Shown: positions 1-8,590, counted from the stretch's first letter. The stretch is DNA of 64,000 nt from Curtobacterium sp. MCBD17_013 (GCF_003234565.1 NZ_QKTU01000003.1:124001-188000), one strand, 5' to 3'. Notes: generated by a model not told the origin, from the letters alone. Program-made: numbers and translations.

Positions 1-789
1 ATCGTGGCGGCGCGGGAACCCGCGATCGCACCGCTCGTCGTCGCGTGCGACGCCGGCGAGGACCTCGTCGCGGCGATCGCCAGGCTGCCCGGTCCTGCCT
101 GGGCGCAGGTGGCCGCGATGTGGCGGGTCGCCGAGCGCATCGGCGCGCCCGCCGGTCCGGCGCTCGCCGCGGCCGCCGCGGCGTTCCGCGACGTCGCCGA
201 GGGCGAACGTGCCGTGGAGGTGGCGCTCGCGGGTCCACGCGCGAGTGCTCGTGTCGTCCTCGCGCTGCCGCTGGTGGGCGTGCTCTTCGGGCTCCTCTCG
301 GGTGCGGATGCGTTGCGCTTCCTCCTCCTGACACCGCTCGGTTGGGCGTCGATCGTCGTCGCCGTCGGGCTGGTGGCGCTCGCGAGGGCCTGGACTGGCG
401 CCCTCGTCCGTCGGGCCCGGCCGGACGGGCCCGTGCCGGGGCTCGTCCTCGAGACCTGGGCGATCGCGGTCTCGGGCGGTGCGGCGTGGTCGACCGCCGA
501 ACGGGTGGTCGCCGAGTCGGTCGTGCCGCCTCCGGACGCCGAGGCCCGCGCGGCCGCCGAGACCCTGGCCGTCGCTGCGGAGGCGGGCGTGCCCGCGGCG
601 GCACTGCTCCGCACGAGCGCACTGGACGTCCGACGTCGCGTGGTCGCCGACCGTCTGGCTGCGGCGGAGCGGTTGAACGCCCAGCTCGTCGTGCCGCTGG
701 GGCTGTGTGTCCTGCCGGCGTTCGTCCTCGTCGGCGTCGTCCCGGTCGTCGTCGGCATCGCGTCGTCCACCATCGCCGCCGTCACGTGA
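1..789 (+). CDS. Type II secretion system F (TadB/TadC-like) protein, 5' end outside window
   Basis: The frame is open to the left edge, so the true start may lie outside; the first usable start in the window is GTG at 4. T2SSF proteins are inner-membrane platform proteins of Tad (Flp) pilus assembly. The visible 261 residues hold two hydrophobic pairs (about residues 85-125 and 230-258) flanking an Ala-rich cytosolic helical region with the repeated glycine/alanine helix-turn pattern of T2SSF domains. The downstream pilin and TadE-like genes are in the order seen in actinobacterial tad clusters (Rv3657c-Rv3654c in Mycobacterium tuberculosis), which supports the call. The family is assigned from context and hydropathy rather than a sharp motif. 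Confidence 0.72.
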   Translation: MVAAREPAIAPLVVACDAGEDLVAAIARLPGPAWAQVAAMWRVAERIGAPAGPALAAAAAAFRDVAEGERAVEVALAGPRASARVVLALPLVGVLFGLLSGADALRFLLLTPLGWASIVVAVGLVALARAWTGALVRRARPDGPVPGLVLETWAIAVSGGAAWSTAERVVAESVVPPPDAEARAAAETLAVAAEAGVPAAALLRTSALDVRRRVVADRLAAAERLNAQLVVPLGLCVLPAFVLVGVVPVVVGIASSTIAAVT

Positions 790-853
790 TCGTCCACAAG
801 CCGGGCGACGGCGACGTGGGCGACGACGCTGGGCCGCGATGATCAGAGCCGAC

Positions 854-906
854 ACCGCGGGCGGGGGCCCGCGGTCGACCCGGGCGGACGACACGGCCGC
901 CCGGGT
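854..906 (+). terminator. Two tandem GC-rich hairpins between the T2SSF gene and the pilin gene
   Basis: Hairpin 1 pairs 854-862 with 867-875 (9 bp, 4-nt loop). Hairpin 2 pairs 878-887 with 897-906 (10 bp, 9-nt loop). Neither is followed by a T-run. They lie in the 156-bp gap before the DUF4244 pilin gene and could attenuate or process the tad transcript. Confidence 0.6.
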
Positions 907-945
907 GCCGGATGACCGATGTGTGCATGACAGAGAGGAACGACG

Positions 946-1182
946 ATGGTGGTCGACGGGGGACGGACACGGCGGGACGCACGGCGGGCTCGGGCCCGGC
1001 GGACGACGCGGTGGGGGCGGTGGTGGTCTCGGGCGGCCGGGGAGCGAGGCTCGGCCACGGCGGAGTACGCGGTGGTGGTGCTGGCGGCGGTGGCGTTCGC
1101 AGGGGTGCTCGTGGCAGTGGTGCGGTCGGGGGCCGTCCAGTCCCTCCTCAGTGGCATCATCAGCGACGCGCTCTCGCTGTGA
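946..1182 (+). CDS. DUF4244 family Flp-pilin-like small protein
   Basis: This 78-residue protein has a basic, Arg-rich leader (residues 1-35), the motif GSATAEYAVVV, then one hydrophobic helix (about residues 42-62). That is the layout of DUF4244/Flp pilins: a prepilin leader cut by a TadV-like peptidase, then a helix that packs in the pilus core. The Glu of TAEYA corresponds to the conserved Glu of type IV pilins. ATG at 946 is preceded by AGAGGAA, a fair ribosome site. Its TGA overlaps the GTG of the TadE gene (GTGA), so translation is coupled. Two strong hairpins lie just upstream. Confidence 0.75.
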   Translation: MVVDGGRTRRDARRARARRTTRWGRWWSRAAGERGSATAEYAVVVLAAVAFAGVLVAVVRSGAVQSLLSGIISDALSL

Positions 1183-1520
1183 CGTCCCCGCCCGGTGGGG
1201 AGCGCGGATCGGTGACGGTCGAGTTCGCCGTCGCGCTCCCCGTCGTCACGGTCGTGCTGGGGCTCGTGCTCGGCGGCGTGGTGCTGGCCGGCGAGCAGGC
1301 CCGGATGCAGGTCGCCGCGGCCGTGGCGGCGCGCGCCGCGGCTCGTGGGGACGGTGCGGCGGCTGCAGGCGCGGCCGGTGCCCTCGCTCCAGGCGCCGCG
1401 GTCCGGTTCGAGTTCCCGTCCGGACTCGTGTGCGCGGTGCTCCGAGCGGATCGTCGGATGGGACCGATGCCCGCGGTGGCGGTGTCGGCGCGCGGGTGTG
1501 CCGCAGCGGGCGGGCGATGA
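1179..1520 (+). CDS. TadE-like pseudopilin
   Basis: The protein has 113 residues from the GTG at 1179, which overlaps the pilin stop codon. An N-terminal TadE motif (GSVTVEFAVALP) is followed by one transmembrane helix to about residue 32 and a short extracytoplasmic domain with two cysteines. TadE proteins are minor pseudopilins of the Tad system processed like pilins. The frame is open further upstream (to 912), but that segment is antisense-like Gly/Arg-rich sequence overlapping the pilin gene, so the GTGA-coupled start is preferred. The next gene starts at an ATGA overlap. Confidence 0.75.
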   Translation: MTSPPGGERGSVTVEFAVALPVVTVVLGLVLGGVVLAGEQARMQVAAAVAARAAARGDGAAAAGAAGALAPGAAVRFEFPSGLVCAVLRADRRMGPMPAVAVSARGCAAAGGR

Positions 1521-2179
1521 CCGGGCCACCCCGGGCGCGAGCGGCGCATCCCGACGCCCGGGACGACCGCGGCGCGGTGACGATCGTGCTGGTCGCCACG
1601 GTGCTCGCCACGGTCCTCCTGTCGACCGCGGTGCTCGCCGGGATCCGGCGCGGCGTGGACGCCCTCCACGTCGCGACCGCGGCGGACTCGGCGGCGGTCG
1701 CCGGCGCGGCCGCCGCCGTCGGACTCGTTCCGGGACCGCCCTGCGACGCGGTGTCGAACGTCGCCCGCGTCGAGGGCACGGACGTCGAACGGTGCGACGT
1801 CGACGGCGCGACGGTGACGGTCCGCCTCCGGGCCGTCGGACCGCTCGTCCCGACGGCGGCGACGGCACGTGCGGGTCCCGCCGCCGTCCCCGGACGACGC
1901 CCGGGCAGCACCCCGGCCTCACCACACAGCGGCGCACGCGAGCGGCGGAAGCCGCCGGTCGTGTGTGTATGGTGTGCCTGTCGGTCCGCCACCCACCGAC
2001 ACCCACGGTCCTTCGAGCGCCGCTCGTCGCGCGACGACCGCCCGCAGCATTCGATCAAGGAGTCACGTGCCAGGCACGAAGAAGCTCGTGATCGTCGAGA
2101 GCCCCGCGAAGGCGAAGACGATCGCCCAGTACCTCGGCGACGGGTACGAGGTCCAGGCATCCGTCGGTCACATCCGTGA
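1517..2179 (+). CDS. Rv3654c-family TadE-like protein with read-on 3' end
   Basis: ATG at 1517 overlaps the TadE stop (ATGA). Residues about 16-45 carry DRGAVTIVLVA and a transmembrane helix, followed by a short Ala-rich domain with two cysteines, as in the 'helicase/secretion neighbourhood' TadE-like family. Homologues normally end near the ARAGPA motif found here at about residue 118. Here there is no stop at that point: the frame runs on for about 100 low-complexity Arg-rich residues and crosses the topA start by 113 bp, ending at 2179. The first ~120 residues look genuine; the tail is doubtful and may reflect a lost stop codon. Confidence 0.55.
   Translation: MTGPPRARAAHPDARDDRGAVTIVLVATVLATVLLSTAVLAGIRRGVDALHVATAADSAAVAGAAAAVGLVPGPPCDAVSNVARVEGTDVERCDVDGATVTVRLRAVGPLVPTAATARAGPAAVPGRRPGSTPASPHSGARERRKPPVVCVWCACRSATHRHPRSFERRSSRDDRPQHSIKESRARHEEARDRREPREGEDDRPVPRRRVRGPGIRRSHP
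1943..1973 (+). promoter_or_regulatory. Small hairpin and candidate topA -10 box
   Basis: A 6-bp hairpin with a 3-nt loop (1943-1957) is followed by TATGGT at 1968-1973. The same hexamer is found before ptsI and manC in this window. A transcript from here would have a leader of roughly 90 nt before topA. No good -35 is visible. Confidence 0.35.
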
Positions 2180-4820
2180 CCTCGTGGAGCCCAAGAACCT
2201 CCCGGCCGACAAGAAGAAGGGCTCGCTCGGCAAGTTCTCCGTCGACGTCGAGAACGGGTTCGAGCCCTACTACGTCGTCTCCGACGCGAAGAAGAAGACG
2301 GTCACCGAGCTCAAGCGCGCGTTGAAGGACGCCGACGAGCTCTACCTCGCCACTGATGAGGACCGCGAGGGTGAAGCGATCGCCTGGCACCTGCTCGAGG
2401 TCCTCAAGCCGAAGGTCCCCGTCAAGCGCATGGTGTTCCACGAGATCACGAAGGAGGCCATCCAGCGCGCGAAGGAGGCCACCCGAGACCTCGACACCGC
2501 GCTCGTCGACGCGCAGGAGACCCGCCGGATCCTGGACCGCCTGTACGGGTACGAGGTCTCCCCGGTCCTGTGGCGCAAGGTCGGCCCGGGCCTGTCCGCC
2601 GGCCGCGTGCAGTCGGCGGCCACCCGGCTCGTGGTCGACCGCGAGCGCGAACGGCTCGCCTTCGTGTCGGTGAACTACTGGGATCTCACCGCGCGGTTCG
2701 CGAAGGACGCGTCGGTGTTCCCGGCCCGCCTCGCGCGGCTCAACGGCACCCGCGTCGCCGCTGGCCGTGACTTCGACGACCGCGGCAACGCCACCTCGGA
2801 CGCCGTCCGGCTCGACGAGGCCTCGGCGAACGGCCTCGCGTCGGTGCTCCAGCAGGCCGGCGATGCGGTCGTCCGCAGCGTCGAGTCCAAGCCGTACACA
2901 CGTCGTCCCGCGGCGCCCTTCACGACGTCGACCCTCCAGCAAGAGGCAGCCCGCAAGCTGCGGTTCAGCGCGCGGCAGACCATGAGCGTCGCGCAGTCGC
3001 TGTACGAGAACGGGCACATCACCTACATGCGGACCGACTCCGCGTCGCTCTCGCAGCAGGCCGTCACCGCCGCGCGCAAGCAGGCGGCCGAGCTCTACGG
3101 TTCGGACACCGTCCCGGACAAGCCACGCACGTACGCGGGCAAGAGCAAGAACGCCCAAGAGGCCCACGAGGCCATCCGGCCGGCGGGCGACACGTTCCGG
3201 ACGCCCAGCCAGATGGAGGGCGTGCTCCGCGGCAACGACTGGAAGCTCTACGACCTCATCTGGAAGCGGACGGTCGCATCGCAGATGGCCGACGCCAAGG
3301 GCTCCACGGCCTCCGTGGTGATCGGGATCGCCGCACCCGAGGCCGTCGAGGGGCTGGCGGTCACGCAGGGCGGGACGGACGCCGAGTTCACCGCGTCGGG
3401 CACGGTCATCACCTTCCGCGGGTTCCTCAACGCCTACGAGGAGGGTCGTGACGAGGACCGGCACGACGCGAGCGACGCGGCCGACACGTCGCTCCCGCAG
3501 GTGGCGGAGCGCGACCACCTCGGCGTCGAGGGCATCGAGGCCAAGGGCCACGACACGTCGGCGCCGCCGCGGTACACCGAGGCGAGCCTCGTCAAGGCGC
3601 TCGAGGAGCTCGGCATCGGCCGTCCGTCCACGTACGCCGCGATCCTGTCGACGATCGTCGACCGCGGGTACGTCACGCCGCGCGGCAGTGCGCTCGTTCC
3701 CAGCTGGATCGCCTTCAGCGTCGTCCGGCTGCTCGAGGAGTACTTCCACGACCTCGTCGAGTACGACTTCACCGCCGAGATGGAGGGCGATCTCGACCGG
3801 ATCGCGGACGGTGAGGCCGACCGGGTCGATTGGCTCAACGGCTTCTACTTCGGCACCGACGCCCAGCGTGGCCTCCGTGGTGTCATCGACAACCTCGGCG
3901 AGATCGACGCGCGCGAGATCAACTCCGTCCAGCTCGCGCCCGACCTGACGCTGCGGATCGGCAAGTACGGCCCCTACATCGAGGCGCCGAGTGACGACCC
4001 CGAGCAGCCCCGTCGTGTGAACGTGCCCGAGGAGCTCGCACCCGACGAGCTGACGGCCGAGAAGGCGCGCGAGCTGATCGAGGCGCCCGTCGTGGGGGAC
4101 CGCGTGGTCGGCATCAACCCCGCGACCGGCAAGGAGGTCCTGGCGAAGGACGGCCGGTTCGGGCCCTACGTGACCGAGCGGACGCCGGAACCCGAGGCCG
4201 AGGTCGACCAGGCCACCGGCGAGGTCCGGGCGTCGACGGCAGCAGACGCTGCCGAGGGCACGACGACGACCGCGACGGCGCCGAAGCGCACCACGAAGAA
4301 GGCAGCGCCCCCGAAGGAGCGCACGGCCTCGCTGTTCAAGTCGATGGACCCGCAGACCATCGACCTCGAGACCGCCCTCAAGCTGCTCGACCTCCCGCGC
4401 GTGGTCGGGACGGATCCGGAGTCGGGCGAGGAGATCACGGCGCAGAACGGCCGCTACGGCCCCTACCTCAAGAAGGCCGCCGACACGCGGACGCTCCCGA
4501 GCGAGGACGCCATCTTCGACATCGACCTGCCCGGGGCCCTCGAGCTCTTCGCACAGCCGAAGTACGGCGCGCGTCGAGCGTCGAGCGCGCTCAAGGAGTT
4601 CGAGGCGGACCCGGTGAGCGGCAAGCCGATCAGGGTCAAGGACGGCCGCTTCGGGCCGTACGTCACCGACGGCGAGACGAACGCGACCATCCCCCGCGGC
4701 GAGGACGTCGAGGCGGTCGACTTCGACCGGGCGGTCCAGCTGCTCGCGGACAAGCGCGCGAAGGGCCCGGCGAAGCCCCGCGCCAAGGCCACCCGGAAGC
4801 CCGCCACCAAGAAGAAGTGA
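2067..4820 (+). CDS. topA: DNA topoisomerase I (type IA)
   Basis: TopA relaxes negatively supercoiled DNA by single-strand cleavage through a 5'-phosphotyrosine. The product has 917 residues from GTG 2067, chosen because AAGGAG (2057-2062) sits 4 nt upstream; the open frame extends to 1869 without coding signal. The TOPRIM domain starts at LVIVESPAKAKT and holds the acidic DEDREGE motif near residue 97. The catalytic Tyr is in YMRTDSASLS at residue 320. The C-terminal part has no Cys4 zinc fingers. Instead it has repeated GRFGPYV/GRYGPYL-type Topo_C segments and a Lys-rich tail, as is typical of actinobacterial TopA. The stop overlaps the tmk start (GTGA). Confidence 0.97.
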   Translation: MPGTKKLVIVESPAKAKTIAQYLGDGYEVQASVGHIRDLVEPKNLPADKKKGSLGKFSVDVENGFEPYYVVSDAKKKTVTELKRALKDADELYLATDEDREGEAIAWHLLEVLKPKVPVKRMVFHEITKEAIQRAKEATRDLDTALVDAQETRRILDRLYGYEVSPVLWRKVGPGLSAGRVQSAATRLVVDRERERLAFVSVNYWDLTARFAKDASVFPARLARLNGTRVAAGRDFDDRGNATSDAVRLDEASANGLASVLQQAGDAVVRSVESKPYTRRPAAPFTTSTLQQEAARKLRFSARQTMSVAQSLYENGHITYMRTDSASLSQQAVTAARKQAAELYGSDTVPDKPRTYAGKSKNAQEAHEAIRPAGDTFRTPSQMEGVLRGNDWKLYDLIWKRTVASQMADAKGSTASVVIGIAAPEAVEGLAVTQGGTDAEFTASGTVITFRGFLNAYEEGRDEDRHDASDAADTSLPQVAERDHLGVEGIEAKGHDTSAPPRYTEASLVKALEELGIGRPSTYAAILSTIVDRGYVTPRGSALVPSWIAFSVVRLLEEYFHDLVEYDFTAEMEGDLDRIADGEADRVDWLNGFYFGTDAQRGLRGVIDNLGEIDAREINSVQLAPDLTLRIGKYGPYIEAPSDDPEQPRRVNVPEELAPDELTAEKARELIEAPVVGDRVVGINPATGKEVLAKDGRFGPYVTERTPEPEAEVDQATGEVRASTAADAAEGTTTTATAPKRTTKKAAPPKERTASLFKSMDPQTIDLETALKLLDLPRVVGTDPESGEEITAQNGRYGPYLKKAADTRTLPSEDAIFDIDLPGALELFAQPKYGARRASSALKEFEADPVSGKPIRVKDGRFGPYVTDGETNATIPRGEDVEAVDFDRAVQLLADKRAKGPAKPRAKATRKPATKKK

Positions 4821-5467
4821 GCGCGTCGGGCCGGACCGGCCGCGGACGGTTCATCACCCTCGAGGGCGGCGACGGCGCGGGCAAGAGCACGCAGGCGGCC
4901 CTCCTCGAGGACTGGCTGACCGAGGGTGGCCGGACCGTCGTGCGCACCCGCGAGCCGGGCGGCACCGCGCTGGGCGAGCGCATCCGCGAGATGGTCCTGC
5001 ACGAGCGTGGGCACGTCGCCCCGCGGGCCGAGGCGCTGCTCTACGCCGCCGACCGGGCACACCACGTCGAGACCGTCGTCCGGCCGGCGCTCGCCCGGGG
5101 CGACGTCGTGGTGCAGGACCGCTACATCGACTCGTCGGTGGCCTACCAGGGCGTCGCGCGATCGCTCGGCGCCGACCGGGTCCGAGCGGTCTCGGACTGG
5201 GCCGCGGACGGCCTGACCCCGGACCTGACGGTGCTGCTCGACCTCGACCCCGTCGTCGGCCGCCGTCGGGTGGCCGCCGCACGGGGGACGCTGGACCGAC
5301 TCGAGTCGGAGGCGACCGCGTTCCACACCGCGGTGCGCGACGCCTTCCTCGCCATGGCCCGAGCCGAGCCGGACCGGTTCCTCGTGCTCGACGCCACACG
5401 CCCCGTGGAGGAACTGGCGGGGGCGGTGCGCGCTCGGGTCGCGCAGGTGCTCGGAGCGGCGGCGTGA
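4817..5467 (+). CDS. tmk: dTMP kinase (thymidylate kinase)
   Basis: Tmk phosphorylates dTMP to dTDP for DNA synthesis. The protein has 216 residues, the usual length. The P-loop GGDGAGKS is at residues 17-24, the DR(Y) substrate motif is in QDRYIDSSVAYQG near residue 98, and the LID-type Arg-rich stretch GRRRVAAARG is near residue 150. GTG 4817 overlaps the topA TGA by 4 bp, so translation is probably coupled to topA. holB follows 49 bp later, so this is a replication-linked cluster (topA-tmk-holB), an order common in actinobacteria. Confidence 0.95.
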   Translation: MSASGRTGRGRFITLEGGDGAGKSTQAALLEDWLTEGGRTVVRTREPGGTALGERIREMVLHERGHVAPRAEALLYAADRAHHVETVVRPALARGDVVVQDRYIDSSVAYQGVARSLGADRVRAVSDWAADGLTPDLTVLLDLDPVVGRRRVAAARGTLDRLESEATAFHTAVRDAFLAMARAEPDRFLVLDATRPVEELAGAVRARVAQVLGAAA

Positions 5468-5516
5468 CCTCCCGCGATCGCTCCGCGCTGTCGGTGGCCG
5501 ATGAGAGCGTGTCCCG

Positions 5517-6659
5517 GTGAGCGTGTGGGACGGGCTGACCGGCCAGGCGGACGCGGTCGCCGCGCTCCGAGCGGCGGCCGAGGCCCCCGAAGGCAGCGGG
5601 AGCATGACGCACTCGTGGCTCATCACCGGGCCTCCCGGCTCCGGGCGGTCGAACGTGGCGCTCGCGTTCGCCGCGGCGCTCGTGGGTGACGGCCCCGACG
5701 ACGACCGAGCACTGATGCAGGTCACCGCCCGGACGCACCCGGACGTCGCGGTCCTGTCGACGCAACGGGTGATCATCACCATCGACGAGATCCGCTCGCT
5801 CGTGACGGGGTCGCACTACGCGCCGTCGGTGGGTCGGCACCGCGTCGTGATCGTCGAGGACGCCGACCGGATGACCGAGCGCACCTCGAACCTCCTGCTC
5901 AAGGCGCTCGAGGAGCCCCCGGAGCGGACGGTCTGGATCCTCTGCGCCCCGAGTGAGGCCGACCTCATCCCGACCATCCGCTCGCGGGTGCGGTCCGTGC
6001 GCCTCCGGGTCCCGGACGTCGCGTCGGTGGCCGACCTCATCGTCGCCCGCACCGGCGTCGACCGCACCCTCGCGGTCGACGCGGCCCGGCAAGCGCAGAG
6101 CCACATCGGGATGGCGCAGCGTCTGGCCACGAGCGCCGAGGCGCGGGACCGCCGTCGCCGCACCCTCGAGACCGTGCTCGCCGTCCGGAGTGTCGGGGAC
6201 GCGGTGGTCGCCGCGGCCGACCTGCTCGCCGTGGCGGACGAGGACGCCAAGGCCATCACGCAGGAGAAGGACGCCGAGGAGCGTGACGCGGCGCTCCGGT
6301 CGCTCGGCGTGGAGCCGGGCGGGACGGTGCCGCCGGCGCTCCGCGGACAGCTGCGTGGGCTCGAGGAGGACCAGAAGCGGCGCGCCACCCGGAGCCTCCG
6401 CGACGGCCTCGACCGCATCCTCGTCGACGTCATGTCCCTGTACCGCGACCTGTTGTTGCTCGGTCTCGGCGCGCCCGTCGAGCCCGTGAACGCGTCGATG
6501 CAGGCGGACCTCGATCGTGCGCTCGCATCGGTGCCTCCCGCGTCCGCGCTCGAGGTGCTCGACGCGGTCGCCCTCGCCCGAGACCGCATCGCCGCGAACG
6601 TGGCGGCGCTCCTGGCGCTGGAGGCGCTCATGGTGACGATCGCGCGGGCCGTCCGCTGA
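5517..6659 (+). CDS. holB: DNA polymerase III subunit delta'
   Basis: Delta' is the rigid arm of the clamp loader that opens and loads the beta sliding clamp. The 380-residue protein starts WDGLTGQADAV and has the altered P-loop GPPGSGRSN near residue 38. Further on are THPDVAVL, VVIVEDADRMTERTSNLLLKALEEPP (sensor and arginine-finger region) and SRVRSVRLR. The cysteine cluster that binds zinc between the P-loop and THPD in most homologues is missing; the segment there reads GDGPDDDRALMQVTAR. GTG 5517 is the first good start; its ribosome site is weak. Confidence 0.9.
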   Translation: MSVWDGLTGQADAVAALRAAAEAPEGSGSMTHSWLITGPPGSGRSNVALAFAAALVGDGPDDDRALMQVTARTHPDVAVLSTQRVIITIDEIRSLVTGSHYAPSVGRHRVVIVEDADRMTERTSNLLLKALEEPPERTVWILCAPSEADLIPTIRSRVRSVRLRVPDVASVADLIVARTGVDRTLAVDAARQAQSHIGMAQRLATSAEARDRRRRTLETVLAVRSVGDAVVAAADLLAVADEDAKAITQEKDAEERDAALRSLGVEPGGTVPPALRGQLRGLEEDQKRRATRSLRDGLDRILVDVMSLYRDLLLLGLGAPVEPVNASMQADLDRALASVPPASALEVLDAVALARDRIAANVAALLALEALMVTIARAVR

Positions 6660-6720
6660 TGCACGGACGCCCTCGGCGGACGACCGTCGCCGACCGCACC
6701 GCCTCTGGGATGATCAGACG

Positions 6721-7347
6721 ATGAGCGACACCGAGCCGGGCCTGCGCGAACGCAAGCGTCGGGCGACCCATCTGGCCATCCAGCAGGCGGCGATCCGGAT
6801 CGCGCTCGAGCAGGGCCTCGCCGCGGTGACCGTCGACGAGATCTCGCGGCGCGCGGACGTCTCGCCACGCACGTTCTTCAACTACTTCCCGAACAAGGAG
6901 CAAGCGCTCCAGGGTGACGATCCCTCATTACCCGACGATGCGATCCTGGTTGAGTTCGCGGCTGGCGGTCCGACCGGCTCGTTGCTGTCGGACGTCGGCT
7001 CGCTCCTGATCCACTCGACGCAGGAACTCATCGCCGACCGCGAGCTGCTGCCGGAGCGGCAGCGCCTGTTCAAGGAGCACCCCCAGCTCTTCAGTCAGCG
7101 CATGGCGTCGATGAAGGAGTTCCAGGCGCAGCTCTCGGCGGTCGTGGAACGACGGCTCCTGCGTGACCACCCCGATGGCGACCCGGTCGTGCTCGCTCGG
7201 CGCTCGACGCTCGTGGCGTTCGTCGCACTCGCGGCGGTGCGGCAGGCGTGGTCGCAGTGGTCGGCGGACGAGGACGCGACCCTGGTGGACAGCATCGAGA
7301 CCGCGTTCGCGGACCTCGCCGTGCTCGTTTCGCGCACACCCGCCTGA
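6721..7347 (+). CDS. TetR/AcrR family transcriptional regulator
   Basis: The 208-residue protein has an N-terminal TetR helix-turn-helix: ERKRRATHLAIQQAA is helix 1 and VTVDEISRRADVSPRTFFNYF (about residues 37-57, shown in part) covers the recognition helix. The C-terminal two thirds are the variable ligand-binding and dimer domain. The ligand cannot be read from sequence. It is flanked by holB (61 bp upstream) and the tRNA-Thr gene, with no obvious co-transcribed target, so it may act on itself or elsewhere. GATGAT lies 6 nt before the ATG and could be a -10 box of a leaderless transcript. Confidence 0.88.
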   Translation: MSDTEPGLRERKRRATHLAIQQAAIRIALEQGLAAVTVDEISRRADVSPRTFFNYFPNKEQALQGDDPSLPDDAILVEFAAGGPTGSLLSDVGSLLIHSTQELIADRELLPERQRLFKEHPQLFSQRMASMKEFQAQLSAVVERRLLRDHPDGDPVVLARRSTLVAFVALAAVRQAWSQWSADEDATLVDSIETAFADLAVLVSRTPA

Positions 7348-7352
7348 TCCGC

Positions 7353-7388
7353 TACAGTTGACACCCGTGCCGCTCCGGATCCGGAGCG
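7353..7388 (+). promoter_or_regulatory. Candidate tRNA-Thr promoter element and 18-bp palindrome
   Basis: TACAGT at 7353-7358 fits a -10 box and would start transcription about 27 nt before the tRNA. The perfect 18-bp palindrome CGCTCCGGATCCGGAGCG at 7371-7388 ends 3 nt before the mature 5' end. It could be a tetR terminator or a structure in the tRNA precursor leader. Confidence 0.4.
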
Positions 7389-7391
7389 TCC

Positions 7392-7464
7392 GCCGCCTTA
7401 GCTCAGTCGGCAGAGCGATTCACTCGTAATGAATAGGTCGTCGGTTCGATTCCGACAGGCGGCT
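7392..7464 (+). tRNA. tRNA-Thr (anticodon CGT)
   Basis: The 73-nt cloverleaf is complete. The acceptor stem GCCGCCT pairs with AGGCGGC, the D-arm reads GCTCAGTCGGCAGAGC, and the anticodon stem ATTCA/TGAAT encloses the loop CTCGTAA with CGT at positions 34-36, which reads ACG (Thr). The T-arm is GTCGG TTCGATT CCGAC. The discriminator base is T and CCA is not encoded. Confidence 0.96.
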
Positions 7465-7469
7465 CGATC

Positions 7470-7503
7470 GAGGCCCACATCCCCACGTCGGGGTGTGGGC
7501 CTC
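7470..7503 (+). terminator. Rho-independent-type hairpin after tRNA-Thr
   Basis: Ten base pairs (7470-7479 with 7494-7503) plus four more (CCCC/GGGG) across one bulged T enclose a 5-nt loop, followed by TTCGTCGT. It lies 5 nt after the tRNA 3' end. Confidence 0.85.
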
Positions 7504-7570
7504 TTCGTCGTGAGCGGTGGTCCGCGGCGCGCTGCGCACACGTCCGTCGCGGTCCCGGTAGACAGGGACC

Positions 7571-8590
7571 ATGACGGTTCGCTGGGGCGTGATCGGGACG
7601 GGCGGCATCGCTCGCTCCTTCGTGGAGGACGGCGCGGCGCTCGGGGTGCGCTTCACCGCGGTGGGGTCGCGGACGCGGGACCGAGCGCAGGCGTTCGCGG
7701 ACGAGTACGGCATCGAGCACGCCCACGGCGACTACGACGCCCTGGTCGCCGACGACACCGTCGACGCGGTGTACGTCGCGACCCCGCACTCGGCACACGC
7801 CGAGGACGCCCTGCGGGCGATCGAGGCGGGCAAGCACGTGCTGGTGGAGAAGGCGTTCACGGTGAACGCGGCGGAGGCGCGACGGGTGGTGGACGCGGCA
7901 CGAGCCGCCGGGGTCCTCGTCGTCGAGGCGATGTGGACGCGGTTCCTGCCGCAGGCGAGCCGGATCCGCCAGCTCGTGCACGAGGGTCGCATCGGACGGC
8001 CTCGTCTCGTCGAGGCGACGCACCACCAGGCCCTGCCGACGGACCCGCGGCACCGGCTGAACGACCCGGCGCTGGCCGGCGGTGCGCTGCTCGATCTCGG
8101 CGTCTACCCGCTGGCGTTCGCGGTCGACGCGCTCGGCGTGCCGGAGACGGTCGCGGCGGTGGGGTCCTTGAGCGATCAAGGTGTGGACACGCAGATGGGG
8201 CTCGTGCTCGGGCACCCGGACGGCGCGCAGTCGGTGCTGCACTTCGCGCTCGACCTGCGCAGCCCGAACGCGGCGTCGATCATCGGGGACGAAGGGCGGA
8301 TCGACCTCGACCCGTCGTGGATCGGCCCGACGACCTACCGGCTGCGCGATCGGGACGGCCACGTGCTCGAGGAGTTCGACGGGCGTGAGGACCGCGTCGG
8401 CTACCACCACGAGGCGCGGGCGTTCGAGGAGATGATCGCGTCGGGTGACCACGAGGGCGGACCGATGCCGATCGAGCAGACCGTCGCGATCATGGAGGTC
8501 ATGGACGAGGCGCGTCGGCAGGTCGGCGTGCGCTACCCGGGCGAGACGGACGACGCCACCGACACTGGCGCGGAGCCGACCCACCCGTAG
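7571..8590 (+). CDS. Gfo/Idh/MocA family oxidoreductase
   Basis: This is a 339-residue NAD(P)-dependent sugar or diol dehydrogenase-type enzyme. The Rossmann motif is VIGTGGIARS at residues 7-16. EKAFTVN near residue 97 holds the conserved Lys that sits near substrate and cofactor. The C-terminal alpha/beta domain carries GGALLDLGVYPLAFA, which contains the conserved Asp and Tyr region. The pattern is closest to the dihydrodiol dehydrogenase branch, but the substrate is unknown. ATG 7571 follows AGGGACC, and TAGACA (7559-7564) also lies 6 nt upstream, so the transcript could be leaderless. dacB starts 11 bp after the stop but has its own -10-like box. Confidence 0.87.
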   Translation: MTVRWGVIGTGGIARSFVEDGAALGVRFTAVGSRTRDRAQAFADEYGIEHAHGDYDALVADDTVDAVYVATPHSAHAEDALRAIEAGKHVLVEKAFTVNAAEARRVVDAARAAGVLVVEAMWTRFLPQASRIRQLVHEGRIGRPRLVEATHHQALPTDPRHRLNDPALAGGALLDLGVYPLAFAVDALGVPETVAAVGSLSDQGVDTQMGLVLGHPDGAQSVLHFALDLRSPNAASIIGDEGRIDLDPSWIGPTTYRLRDRDGHVLEEFDGREDRVGYHHEARAFEEMIASGDHEGGPMPIEQTVAIMEVMDEARRQVGVRYPGETDDATDTGAEPTHP

